NCBI GenBank assembly: GCA_963525745.1
Contig: CAURMH010000035.1
Location: 1 to 17,368 of the forward strand
Length of the DNA: 17,368 nucleotides
Origin: CAURMH01 sp963525745
Lineage (GTDB): Bacteria > Pseudomonadota > Gammaproteobacteria > Enterobacterales > Pasteurellaceae
Reading direction: 5' to 3'
Both the position numbers and the translations under genes were made by a program. How positions within the stretch are numbered: position 1 is the first letter of the stretch; the number at the start of each line of letters is the position of its first letter. The notes below the pieces were generated by a model, which saw only the letters and a list, made by a program, of their open reading frames with translations, had not been told where the DNA came from and did no database searches. This document shows positions 1 to 6,705 of the stretch, in pieces.

Positions 1-12
1 CCTTAACTTCTT

Positions 13-32
13 CACAACAGCGCGTCGTTGTG
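13..32 (-). repeat. Short inverted repeat in the leader after the promoter
   Basis: CACAAC and GTTGTG arms (6 bp) flank an 8-base GC-rich centre, about 9 bases beyond the -10 box. It could form a small hairpin at the 5' end of the transcript. No function can be assigned from the sequence. Confidence 0.4.
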
Positions 33-40
33 TGCCGCGT

Positions 41-95
41 ATTATAGGAATTTTCAAACCTTGTGCAAGTACTTTTTGTTAAAAATTTTAAAAAA
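41..95 (-). promoter_or_regulatory. Strong stable-RNA-type promoter (probable rRNA operon P1) with UP element
   Basis: On the minus strand a -35 TTGCAC (63-68) and a perfect -10 TATAAT (41-46) are separated by 16 bp, the spacing of rRNA P1 promoters. The -10 is followed by a GC-rich stretch (ACGCGGCAC), like the discriminator of stringently controlled promoters. The DNA just upstream of the -35 (about 70-95) is almost pure A/T tracts, as in UP elements. The promoter lies after hemG and points out of the window. In Escherichia coli hemG is directly followed by rrsA, so an rRNA operon is the expected target, but the 16S gene itself is not in the window. Confidence 0.75.
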
Positions 96-149
96 ATGAT
101 CTTTTGGTTGAAAGATAAACGGATCGTTTAAAATATCATTTAAATTCGC

Positions 150-665
150 CTATTTATCCATCTCGTTAATGCGTTGGGCAAATTGCTTCACTTTTTCCCA
201 ATCCGTATATTCAATTTCTTTTGTGGTATCCGTCTCGCCACCGGTGATACGCATAATAAATCGAATCATCACACGATCAAACCATTTATAGTGCGGATAA
301 AACAAGGCACCTGCAAACACTGCCGCTAATTTTGGCCTCCATTTTATACGTTGCAAAAACTTACGCACATAAACATTCGTTTCCGGATCATTCTTTCCTT
401 CTTTGCGCGCAGTTAAATTAACACCAAAAAACGCTGTTTTTTTTTGTTCCAAGTAAATGGCGTTATTTTCGACAAAACGGTAAAGTTTTTTATTAAAATG
501 ACCATAGCGAATAGAAGCCCCAATCACGATACGATCAAAATCGTGAATATCATAATCTTCATGCAATGAATCCACTGTTACATCGCCCTCTAAAAGAGCG
601 GTCAAAAATTCAGAAATTTTTTTTGTTTGTCCGTCATGACTTGAATACAAAATTAAAGTTTTCAT
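150..665 (-). CDS. hemG: Menaquinone-dependent protoporphyrinogen IX dehydrogenase (flavodoxin-like)
   Basis: A 171-aa flavodoxin-fold protein that oxidises protoporphyrinogen IX to protoporphyrin IX, the penultimate step of haem synthesis, passing electrons to membrane quinone. The N-terminus MKTLILYSSHDGQTKKI carries the FMN-phosphate loop typical of HemG. The start was placed at the ATG at 663-665 because homology begins there and because it overlaps the trkH stop as TAATG, a translational-coupling arrangement. A longer in-frame ATG at 750-752 lies inside trkH and would add 29 unrelated residues. Length is close to the E. coli protein (181 aa). It is the last gene of the yigZ-trkH-hemG cluster, the same order as in E. 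coli. Confidence 0.9.
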   Translation of the reverse strand: MKTLILYSSHDGQTKKISEFLTALLEGDVTVDSLHEDYDIHDFDRIVIGASIRYGHFNKKLYRFVENNAIYLEQKKTAFFGVNLTARKEGKNDPETNVYVRKFLQRIKWRPKLAAVFAGALFYPHYKWFDRVMIRFIMRITGGETDTTKEIEYTDWEKVKQFAQRINEMDK

Positions 666-2128
666 TAGGCTTTCCAAAATGCAGGGGTAAATAGAGCTAA
701 AAGAGTAAAAATTTCGAGACGTCCACATACCATAATTATGGTGAGGAGCCATTTTGCGCTATCGGGTATCATTGTCATATTCGTACTTACCGCCCCCAGT
801 CCAGGCCCTACATTATTTAAGCAAGCCAAAACGGCATTAAACGCATTGAAAGGCGTAACCCCACAGGCTATGACGCCCAATAAACCAATAATAAAAACAA
901 GTAGATAAGCTGAAAAAAACGCCCAGATTCCATTGATAATACGTTCATCCAATACGCGCTTCCCCCATTTTATTGGGAAAATTAGATTAGGATGAATCGC
1001 TCGCTTTAATTCACGTTTTCCTTGCAAGTAAAGGACAATAACGCGCGCTACTTTTAGCCCGCCGCCAACCGAGCCGGCACATCCGCCAATAAATGCCGAA
1101 ATAATCAATAGCATTGGAATAAACGACGGCCACTGAGAAAAATCGGATGTGGTGTAACCGGTCGTGGTTGAAATAGAAACCGTTTGAAAAAGAACCTGCT
1201 CAACTGTTTTCCAAGCCCCGTCAAAATAATGATGATTAATCATGACTAACGTGCAAATAATTAACAACCATAGCTGGATGCTAATAAAAAAGCGGAATTC
1301 CGGATCGCGTAAATAAATACGAATGACACTCTCTTTGCCCAACGCCGAAAATGCACTAAAATGCAGCCCGAAGTTACAGGCTGAGATCAAGAGAAAAATA
1401 ACAGTTATAAAATTAATGGCAGGGCTATCAAAATAGCCTATACTCATATCATGTGTAGAAAATCCCCCGATAGACACGGTTGAAAAGCTATGTGTGACGG
1501 CATCAAACGGCGTCATGCCGGCCAACCAATAGGCAAAACCGCATAAAACGGTCAGTGACAAATAAATAATCCACAAAATTTTCGCTGTTTCTGCAATACG
1601 CGGGCGCAGTTTCTGATCTTTCATGGGGCCTGACATTTCCGCACGATACAACTGCATTCCACCGATACCAAGTAATGGAAGAATAGCAATGGCTAAGACA
1701 ATGATCCCCATGCCGCCCAACCATTGCAAAAACTGGCGATAAAATAAAATCGCCTTTGGTAAATTATCCAAACCGGTTATTACCGTCGCGCCCGTAGTGG
1801 TTAATCCGGAAAAAGCCTCAAAAGCGGCTGATGCGAAAGTTAAATGAGGCTCATCAAACAATAATAGCGGCAATGTTGCCAAGCCACCTAATACGAACCA
1901 AAATAACACAACGATTAAAAAACCTTCCCGCGAACGCAGTTCCTGTTTGTGATGATGACACGGCCACCATAATAAAACGCCTACCCCTAGGCTGATTGCA
2001 AACGCTCGCATAAATGCGGCGCCACCGCCATCATCATAAATCAAAGCAACAAATGCCGGTACCAGCATTGTGCATGAAAAACACATCACCAAAATACCGA
2101 TAATTCGTATAATAGATAAAATATGCAC
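665..2128 (-). CDS. trkH: Trk system potassium uptake protein TrkH
   Basis: A 487-aa inner-membrane K+ channel-like transporter, almost the length of E. coli TrkH (483 aa). It has the expected hydrophobic helices and four pore-loop repeats. The selectivity-filter segments are visible as TTTGATVITG (about 110-119), STVSIGGFST (216-225), STTTGYTTSDF (320-330) and NNVGPGLG (438-445), each with its filter glycine. TrkH works with the cytosolic NAD(H)/ATP-binding subunit TrkA, which is not encoded here. The MHILSIIRIIG start aligns with the E. coli start. The gene begins 12 nt after the end of the broken yigZ and overlaps hemG by one base, so all three are probably co-transcribed. Confidence 0.96.
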   Translation of the reverse strand: MHILSIIRIIGILVMCFSCTMLVPAFVALIYDDGGGAAFMRAFAISLGVGVLLWWPCHHHKQELRSREGFLIVVLFWFVLGGLATLPLLLFDEPHLTFASAAFEAFSGLTTTGATVITGLDNLPKAILFYRQFLQWLGGMGIIVLAIAILPLLGIGGMQLYRAEMSGPMKDQKLRPRIAETAKILWIIYLSLTVLCGFAYWLAGMTPFDAVTHSFSTVSIGGFSTHDMSIGYFDSPAINFITVIFLLISACNFGLHFSAFSALGKESVIRIYLRDPEFRFFISIQLWLLIICTLVMINHHYFDGAWKTVEQVLFQTVSISTTTGYTTSDFSQWPSFIPMLLIISAFIGGCAGSVGGGLKVARVIVLYLQGKRELKRAIHPNLIFPIKWGKRVLDERIINGIWAFFSAYLLVFIIGLLGVIACGVTPFNAFNAVLACLNNVGPGLGAVSTNMTMIPDSAKWLLTIIMVCGRLEIFTLLALFTPAFWKA

Positions 2129-2140
2129 AAGATTCTGCTC

Positions 2141-2753
2141 TTAATTTTCATCGGAAAGGAGACACAATTGCCCCGCTGAACGTTCATTTAACTCAAGCTG
2201 AAAAGACAAAAAACATTTCTCCTGCACGCCAAGATGCATCGTAATATTTTCCTGAAAGGCTTACCGATAAATCTCTACCTGATATTTTTCACACAGATTT
2301 TTGAGCCAATTTAACTGAGCGTAATCACAATCAAGCCGACATAATCGCCGCTTGACCCTAATTTCCGTTTCAAGGGACAGTAGAGCCTGCTGGACACCAT
2401 GACTATACGCTCGAACCAAACCGCCGGTTCCAAGCAGCACACCGCCGTAATAACGCACAACAACGACACTGATCTCGCCTATTTTGCTACCTTGCAAAAC
2501 ATGAAGCATCGGCTTGCCGGCGGTACCGGCCGGCTCACCGTCATCAGAAAAGCCAAGCTGTTGCGAATCATCCGGTTCGCCTGCGACAGCGGCCCAGCAG
2601 TGATGCCTTGCTTCCGGGTGAATGCCTTATCTCCTTCCAAAACGCCTTTGCCTGCTCAAGCCCCTCCGTACGACGAAGGTAAGTCAAAAAACGGCTTTTC
2701 TTAATTTCCTCTTCAAAAATGACCGCACTTTTCGGTACTTCGTATTCAGCCAT
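2141..2753 (-). pseudogene. yigZ: Broken yigZ (YigZ/IMPACT family, UPF0029)
   Basis: Three pieces rebuild a YigZ-like protein of about 205 aa. Residues from MAEYEVPKSAVIFEEEIKKS run to about 2625 in one frame. HPEARHHCWAAVAGEPDDSQ through the family hallmark VVVRYYGGVLLGTGGLV continues in another frame, so there is a frameshift (2-bp loss or 1-bp gain) around 2618-2626. The second piece meets an in-frame TAA at about 2261-2263, after EIYR. The same frame then stays open for about 39 codons with YigZ C-terminal character, ending at 2141-2143. Bacterial YigZ is not well defined biochemically; eukaryotic IMPACT modulates Gcn2. The start at 2753 follows the E. coli alignment; ATGs at 2759 and 2765 are alternatives. 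A USS (2722-2730) sits in the coding region. Confidence 0.85.
2722..2730 (-). repeat. DNA uptake signal sequence (AAGTGCGGT)
   Basis: Perfect 9-mer core, inside the yigZ reading frame, where it encodes Ser-Ala-Val. Confidence 0.9.
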
Positions 2754-2828
2754 AACCATATTCAATATAATTTCACCGGCCTCGAGGGCCGAGATATTAA
2801 GAGGCTAGTCTACCATCGGCAAAGGCAA

Positions 2829-2858
2829 TTGTCGAAATCTCAATGAAATTATTATAAG
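2829..2858 (+). promoter_or_regulatory. Candidate promoter of tusA
   Basis: TTGTCG (2829-2834) is followed after 17-18 bp by TTATAA/TATAAG (2852-2858), ending 31 bp before the tusA ATG. It lies in the short divergent gap between yigZ and tusA. The match is partial. Confidence 0.35.
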
Positions 2859-2889
2859 ATAATGCACATCTCAACAAATTTAAAATATT

Positions 2890-3138
2890 ATGATTCAACT
2901 GAATATTACCGAAACCTTAGACACATTAGGATTGCGCTGTCCGGAACCTGTCATGCTGGTGCGCAAACATATCCGTCACCTTAACGACGGCGATATTTTA
3001 TTAATTATCGCAGATGATCCTGCAACCACTCGCGATATTCCCAGTTTTTGCCAATTCATGGATCACCAACTCATCCATAGCGACATCGAAAAACCGCCGT
3101 TCAAATATTGGGTAAAAAAAGGAAAAACGCCGTCGTAA
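2890..3138 (+). CDS. tusA: Sulfurtransferase TusA (SirA family)
   Basis: An 82-aa cytosolic protein that takes persulfide sulfur from IscS and hands it to TusD in the TusBCD complex, for 2-thiolation of U34 in Glu, Gln and Lys tRNAs. The active-site motif LGLRCPEPVMLVRK has the sulfur-carrying Cys at residue 17. The downstream LLIIADDPATTRDIP matches E. coli TusA, which separates it from other SirA-like paralogues such as YedF. The ATG at 2890 follows the family start but has no strong Shine-Dalgarno sequence. Its partner genes tusDCB lie 0.5 kb away on the opposite strand. Confidence 0.93.
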   Translation: MIQLNITETLDTLGLRCPEPVMLVRKHIRHLNDGDILLIIADDPATTRDIPSFCQFMDHQLIHSDIEKPPFKYWVKKGKTPS

Positions 3139-3158
3139 TCAAAACCTGTTTATTTTTG

Positions 3159-3167
3159 ACCGCACTT
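3159..3167 (-). repeat. DNA uptake signal sequence (AAGTGCGGT)
   Basis: Perfect 9-mer core in the short gap between tusA and the following membrane-protein gene. Confidence 0.9.
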
Positions 3168-3200
3168 TATAAAAACACACATTTACTATTCAAGGATCTT

Positions 3201-3617
3201 ATGAAAAAATATACCAAAGCACTGATTTTCTTCCCTGTTCTGATACAAATTTTTGGTACCTGCATACTGATACTGGCGGAAGAGACGTCTGAAACATTAA
3301 CAGCGGCGGATTCAGTCATATTTTCTGCCTTGTCCGCATTTATTGTCGCGACGCTACCCGCCTTACTGATTGTTATTTGGGCGGCCGCATATCGCTATAC
3401 ACGCAACAATGTCAAATCAATCGTATTCATCGCTGCCTTGATTGGTTTTTGCTACACCAATATTGCCGGCTTCGCCTACGTGGAATTATTTGAAAAACCA
3501 ATGACATTCAGTATATGGCTGCGCACCGGCGGGCTGGAACTTACATTTCTCATGAGCGCCGCTATCGCTTTATATTCCGTTTTAGTACTGCCGTTCCTTC
3601 TACCAAAAGAGAAATAA
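3201..3617 (+). CDS. Small integral membrane protein of unknown function
   Basis: A 138-aa protein with four predicted membrane spans, at about residues 6-26, 38-63, 71-94 and 111-134, and short polar loops. I do not recognise the family. The ATG at 3201 was chosen because a Shine-Dalgarno AAGGA stands at 3192-3196 and the first hydrophobic helix starts right after MKKYTK. An upstream in-frame ATG (3108) lies inside tusA and would add a non-hydrophobic extension. It follows tusA by 62 bp on the same strand and converges on tusB with a 2-bp gap, so its stop and the tusB stop nearly touch. No link to sulfur transfer is visible in the sequence. Confidence 0.75.
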   Translation: MKKYTKALIFFPVLIQIFGTCILILAEETSETLTAADSVIFSALSAFIVATLPALLIVIWAAAYRYTRNNVKSIVFIAALIGFCYTNIAGFAYVELFEKPMTFSIWLRTGGLELTFLMSAAIALYSVLVLPFLLPKEK

Positions 3618-3619
3618 CT

Positions 3620-3910
3620 TTATAATGCGATTTGCGGAAAGAAGCGTTCCGTCAACCGCACAAATTCATCAATGGAAATGAATCGCACTTGGCTTGCTTG
3701 GGGCCAAAGTGCGGTCAAATGTCTGGCAGAAATATCCGGTTCCAATGCCACTACATATTCCGCTTTACAACGCGAAAAATAATCCGCATGTTTTAACGCC
3801 AACAATACGCCGTCTTGCCATAACACCACCGCATCCTGTGCTGTCACGTCAGTCAAATATTGTGCGAGTACATCCTGTTCATAATTGGCTTGAGAGAAGG
3901 TATAAAGCAT
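3620..3910 (-). CDS. tusB: Sulfur relay protein TusB
   Basis: A 96-aa DsrH-like subunit of the TusBCD heterohexamer that relays sulfur from TusA to TusE and MnmA. The N-terminus MLYTFSQANY and the DAVVLWQDGVLLAL segment are typical of TusB. It is the last gene of tusDCB, starting 8 bp after the tusC stop. A USS (3707-3715) lies inside the gene and encodes part of LTALWP. Length agrees with E. coli TusB (95 aa). Confidence 0.9.
   Translation of the reverse strand: MLYTFSQANYEQDVLAQYLTDVTAQDAVVLWQDGVLLALKHADYFSRCKAEYVVALEPDISARHLTALWPQASQVRFISIDEFVRLTERFFPQIAL
3707..3715 (+). repeat. DNA uptake signal sequence (AAGTGCGGT)
   Basis: Perfect core followed by CAAAT as in the extended consensus, inside tusB. 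Confidence 0.9.
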
Positions 3911-3918
3911 AATTTACC

Positions 3919-4278
3919 CTAAAATGTGAAAATTTTTTCCGCTCGGCTTAATTTTTTAATTAACGAAGTACGATCAATTTTTTGCATGGAAAGAACGAAA
4001 TCCGCCTCTTCTATACCAAACCGCCGTAACGACTCCGTACAGATAAAACGTTGTTGAATATCGTACAAATCAAGCAACTTGAACATTCGGATAAAATCTT
4101 TTTGCAGAATATTTTCCGGCTGCTGTCCCATTAATAAATTAAATACGCCATCATCAATAAAAAAGACACCGATATCATGTTCGCAACAAAATGCCGTAGC
4201 TGCTAAAACCGCATCTAGCCCCTCGCGAGAAACGGCACTGCCGTGCGGCGCCGTACGAAATAAAAAAGCCAATTTCAT
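3919..4278 (-). CDS. tusC: Sulfur relay protein TusC
   Basis: A 119-aa DsrF-like subunit, matching E. coli TusC in length. It starts MKLAFLFRTAPHGSAVSREGLDAVLAA, with the conserved small-residue loop and the GVFFIDDGVF strand. In E. coli this subunit has a structural role in TusBCD and is not the main sulfur carrier. The start overlaps the tusD stop by 4 nt (ATGA), so translation is probably coupled. Confidence 0.92.
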   Translation of the reverse strand: MKLAFLFRTAPHGSAVSREGLDAVLAATAFCCEHDIGVFFIDDGVFNLLMGQQPENILQKDFIRMFKLLDLYDIQQRFICTESLRRFGIEEADFVLSMQKIDRTSLIKKLSRAEKIFTF

Positions 4279-4655
4279 AAGCTGATTACTCTGTCTGCCT
4301 TTAACACCGCGGTAATAAATTCCCCCAATCCGGCGATAACAAAATGAGCCGCCAGATTAGCTTGTTGCGGCTGTTTCGCAGTTAATTCATCAACAACCCC
4401 GCGACGTTGAGAGGCCGCCACACATAAATGTAAAGGAATGCGGTATTGTTGTGCCAACGCCTGCCATGCTTGTTGTAAATTAAATTCGTCACTCGCCGGA
4501 TAAACGGCGGCGTTCCCATGGCTAACCCCTTCTTGGAAAAAGAAAATCTGGCTAATCGCATGGCCTTGTTTCAACAATGAAAAAGCGACCTGATAAGCCA
4601 AAAATGCGCCTTGATGACCATAGACAGGGCTTTTGACGGCAATCACATAATTCAT
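4275..4655 (-). CDS. tusD: Sulfurtransferase TusD
   Basis: A 126-aa DsrE-like subunit that accepts persulfide from TusA and passes it to TusE. The active Cys is seen in LCVAASQRRGV at residue 78, the same number as the catalytic Cys78 of E. coli TusD. SPVYGHQGA and the YPASDEF segment are also conserved. AAGGA stands about 9 bases before the ATG. It is the first gene of tusDCB and lies downstream of fkpA, behind a clear terminator, so it should have its own promoter, which I could not place. The regulator gene yheO, next to tusD in E. coli, is absent here. Confidence 0.94.
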   Translation of the reverse strand: MNYVIAVKSPVYGHQGAFLAYQVAFSLLKQGHAISQIFFFQEGVSHGNAAVYPASDEFNLQQAWQALAQQYRIPLHLCVAASQRRGVVDELTAKQPQQANLAAHFVIAGLGEFITAVLKADRVISL

Positions 4656-4695
4656 TTCCTTGCTCCGAATCCGGACACGGTTAAAACGTGAGAAA

Positions 4696-4731
4696 AAATA
4701 ACCGCACTTTTGTTTCTAAGTGCGATTATTT
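4696..4731 (-). terminator. Rho-independent terminator of fkpA, containing a USS
   Basis: Arms 4696-4709 and 4718-4731 form a 14-bp stem with an 8-nt loop. In the minus-strand RNA every pair forms, one of them a G-U wobble; in plus-strand RNA the same position is an A-C mismatch. A run of six U follows on the minus strand (4693-4698, overlapping the stem foot). Strand asymmetry and position right after the fkpA stop (4737) make it the fkpA terminator. Confidence 0.85.
4701..4709 (-). repeat. DNA uptake signal sequence (AAGTGCGGT) in the terminator stem
   Basis: Perfect core forming one arm of the fkpA terminator. The other arm (4718-4726) is the same 9-mer in inverse orientation with one base changed (AAGTGCGAT). 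Confidence 0.9.
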
Positions 4732-4736
4732 CGTGC

Positions 4737-5465
4737 TTATTTTGCCGCTTTAGGATTGACATCCAATACTTCAACTTCAAAATACAAGGTCGAGTTTGGC
4801 GGAATTGCACGGCCGGCACCGTCCTCTCCATAAGCTAATTCGGGCGGTAAAACCAATTCGATCTTTCCGCCTTTTTTGATTAACTGCAGCCCTTCGGTCC
4901 AACCTTTTACCACTTCATTAAGTTTGAATTCCGCGGGTTGACCACGTTCAATTGAGCTATCAAAAACCGTACCGTCCGTTAATCTTCCGGTGTAGTGAAC
5001 TTTTACAATATCCGTCGACTTGATAGGTTCGCCCTTACCCGCCTCAACAACTTTATATAATAAGCCGGATTTAGTCGTATTGACTCCTGCTTGTTTGGCA
5101 AATTCGGTGCGATATTTTTCTCCGCTTTCTTTCGCTTTTCTCGCTTCTTCAGTGACCTTGGCTTTCGCCGCCGCAACTAATTTTTCTTCAATCGCCCCCA
5201 ATGTTTTTTGAATTTTTTCATCTTTACGTAAATCGACTTTACCTTCTAAAGCGGCCTTTACGCCCTCTAAAACTCGGTTTTTATCATATGCGATAATGTC
5301 GTTTTGCGAATCAATCAAATCTTTGGCTTGCGCCCCTATCAACACCCCTACCGCGTAAGAAGCTTCCTTTTCATCAAACGCCGCTTTCTCATCGGCAAAT
5401 ACTGTGCCGGAAACAACTGCACTTACTGCAATGGCTAAACATGAAAGTTTTTGAATTTTCAACAT
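4737..5465 (-). CDS. fkpA: FKBP-type peptidyl-prolyl isomerase FkpA (periplasmic)
   Basis: A 242-aa periplasmic folding catalyst and chaperone. The N-terminus is a signal peptide (hydrophobic stretch after MLKIQK) with likely cleavage after VFA at residue 24. Residues about 25-130 are the charged, helical dimerisation domain (KAAFDEKEASYAVGVLIGAQ and following). Residues about 140-240 are the FKBP domain with VKVHYTGRLTDGTVFDSS and LAYGEDGAGRAIPPNSTLYF. AAGGA precedes the ATG. It is divergent from slyX, as in E. coli, and is closed by its own USS-containing terminator. No sigma-E-like promoter was apparent in the 91-bp divergent gap. Confidence 0.93.
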   Translation of the reverse strand: MLKIQKLSCLAIAVSAVVSGTVFADEKAAFDEKEASYAVGVLIGAQAKDLIDSQNDIIAYDKNRVLEGVKAALEGKVDLRKDEKIQKTLGAIEEKLVAAAKAKVTEEARKAKESGEKYRTEFAKQAGVNTTKSGLLYKVVEAGKGEPIKSTDIVKVHYTGRLTDGTVFDSSIERGQPAEFKLNEVVKGWTEGLQLIKKGGKIELVLPPELAYGEDGAGRAIPPNSTLYFEVEVLDVNPKAAK

Positions 5466-5556
5466 TTATTTAATCCTTATATAATAGAAAACCAGTGAAT
5501 AGGTTAAATCGGATTTTGCCTATTCTCAATGTCTTTTTCACAATCAGAGAAATTTT

Positions 5557-5778
5557 ATGCAAATTAAACCGATTTTAGAACAACATATTGCCGAACTTGA
5601 AACAAAAGTCGCTTTTCAAGAGCGCCTCTTAGACGAACTGAATCAAGCATTAGTTCAACAACAATTCACTATTGATAAAATGCAGCGGCAATTGCGTTAT
5701 TTAGCCAATAAATTACAGGATGTTCAGTCATCTAATATTGCCGGTGAAGCCGAAGAAACACCGCCGCCACACTATTAA
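5557..5778 (+). CDS. slyX: SlyX family protein
   Basis: A 73-aa, mostly helical protein with heptad-like leucines (LETKVAFQERLLDELNQAL), predicted as a coiled coil, ending in the family's PPPHY tail. The biochemical role of SlyX is unknown. Length agrees with E. coli SlyX (72 aa). It is divergent from fkpA, the usual neighbour, and ends at a bidirectional terminator shared with the convergent peroxiredoxin gene. Confidence 0.9.
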   Translation: MQIKPILEQHIAELETKVAFQERLLDELNQALVQQQFTIDKMQRQLRYLANKLQDVQSSNIAGEAEETPPPHY

Positions 5779-5786
5779 CAAAATAA

Positions 5787-5815
5787 AAAAGCAAGTGATT
5801 GACTCACTTGCTTTT
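5787..5815. terminator. Bidirectional terminator between slyX and the peroxiredoxin gene
   Basis: A perfect 12-bp stem (AAAAGCAAGTGA / TCACTTGCTTTT) with a 5-nt loop. U-runs follow on both strands, longer on the minus strand. It stands between convergent genes and serves both. Confidence 0.9.
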
Positions 5816-5863
5816 GAATTAATTGCCTAAATAAACTAAAAATAAATCGCTAAAAAATCTTTC

Positions 5864-6598
5864 CTACTTGGAAAAGTGTTTTTCCAGATCATCGCTGCCG
5901 CCAATATATTGACCGCCGATGAAAACTTGCGGAACCGATGTTTTACCGGTAATTGCCCGTACGGAAATTGTACTGGCATCACGGCCTAACACGATTTCCT
6001 CAAACGTATACCCCTTCGCTTTTAACAATGCTTTGGCTTTCGCGCAGAACGGACAGCCCGGTTTAGTGAAAACGGACACTGACGGTTTGGCACTCCACCC
6101 TGGAATCAAATATTTCATCATCGTATCAGCATCGGATACTTTAAAAGGATCACCGGCTTCCTGTGGTTCAATAAACATTTTTTCCACAACACCGTTTTTA
6201 ACCAGCATAGAATAACGCCAGGAACGTTTTCCAAAGCCAAGCTCTTCTTTATCCACGAGCATGCCCATACCTTCCGTAAATTCACCGTTTCCATCCGGAA
6301 TAACAGTAATATTTTCCGACTCCTGATCCGCCTTCCAGGCATTCATCACAAAGGTATCATTAACAGAAATACAAATAATGTCATCAACCCCCGCCGCTTT
6401 AAATTCACAAGCCAATTCGTTGTAGCGCGGTAAATGGCTGGAGGAACAAGTAGGGGTAAACGCCCCCGGTAGTGAAAACACGACGACAGTCTTATTGTCA
6501 AATAATTCGCTGCTGGTCACATCAACCCAAGCATCGCCCTGACGAGTATGGAAGGTCACATTCGGAACATGTTTTCCGGTCATATCAACTAAAGACAT
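5864..6598 (-). CDS. Hybrid peroxiredoxin-glutaredoxin (Prx5-Grx fusion)
   Basis: A 244-aa glutathione-dependent peroxidase joining two domains in one chain. Residues about 1-165 are a Prx5-type peroxiredoxin with the peroxidatic Cys51 in PGAFTPTCSSSHLPRY. Residues about 173-244 are a glutaredoxin with CPFC (Cys182, Cys185), TSVPQVFIGG and GGSDDLEK. In the H. influenzae homologue (HI0572) the Grx domain re-reduces the Prx domain, so the protein reduces peroxides using glutathione. AGAGGAG at about 6604-6610 is a strong ribosome binding site. It is divergent from oxyR with a 107-bp control region holding a likely OxyR site, so peroxide induction is expected. Confidence 0.95.
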   Translation of the reverse strand: MSLVDMTGKHVPNVTFHTRQGDAWVDVTSSELFDNKTVVVFSLPGAFTPTCSSSHLPRYNELACEFKAAGVDDIICISVNDTFVMNAWKADQESENITVIPDGNGEFTEGMGMLVDKEELGFGKRSWRYSMLVKNGVVEKMFIEPQEAGDPFKVSDADTMMKYLIPGWSAKPSVSVFTKPGCPFCAKAKALLKAKGYTFEEIVLGRDASTISVRAITGKTSVPQVFIGGQYIGGSDDLEKHFSK

Positions 6599-6659
6599 TT
6601 TTCTCTCCTCTTTAAATTTGATTTTTCTGGATTTTATAAAGTTTCATGGTATAGTTCTA

Positions 6660-6696
6660 ATCAATTAATTCTATTCTTTTAATTGTTACTTTCTAT
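6660..6696. promoter_or_regulatory. Probable OxyR operator between the peroxiredoxin gene and oxyR
   Basis: ATCA-N7-CTAT-N7-ATTG-N7-CTAT fits the OxyR consensus ATAG-N7-CTAT-N7-ATAG-N7-CTAT at 13 of 16 fixed bases, with exact spacing (boxes at 6660, 6671, 6682 and 6693). The last box ends 9 bases before the oxyR ATG and overlaps the zone of its ribosome binding site, which suits autorepression. The other end overlaps a minus-strand -35-like TTGATT (6659-6664) that is 18 bp from TTTATA (6635-6640), which suits activation of the peroxiredoxin gene. Confidence 0.6.
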
Positions 6697-6705
6697 GGTG
6701 AATAA

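Noticed and set aside
666..752. A longer hemG starting at the ATG at 750-752
   Set aside because: The extra 29 residues come from the trkH coding region in another frame; homology and the TAATG junction support the start at 665.
2399..2846. Two plus-strand frames opposite yigZ
   Set aside because: Both are complementary to recognisable YigZ coding sequence and show no known motif.
3108..3200. A longer start for the four-span membrane protein
   Set aside because: It lies largely inside tusA and after it without a ribosome binding site; AAGGA precedes the ATG at 3201.
3682..3690. ATCGCACTT as another uptake signal
   Set aside because: One base off the core, inside tusB; counted only as a near match.
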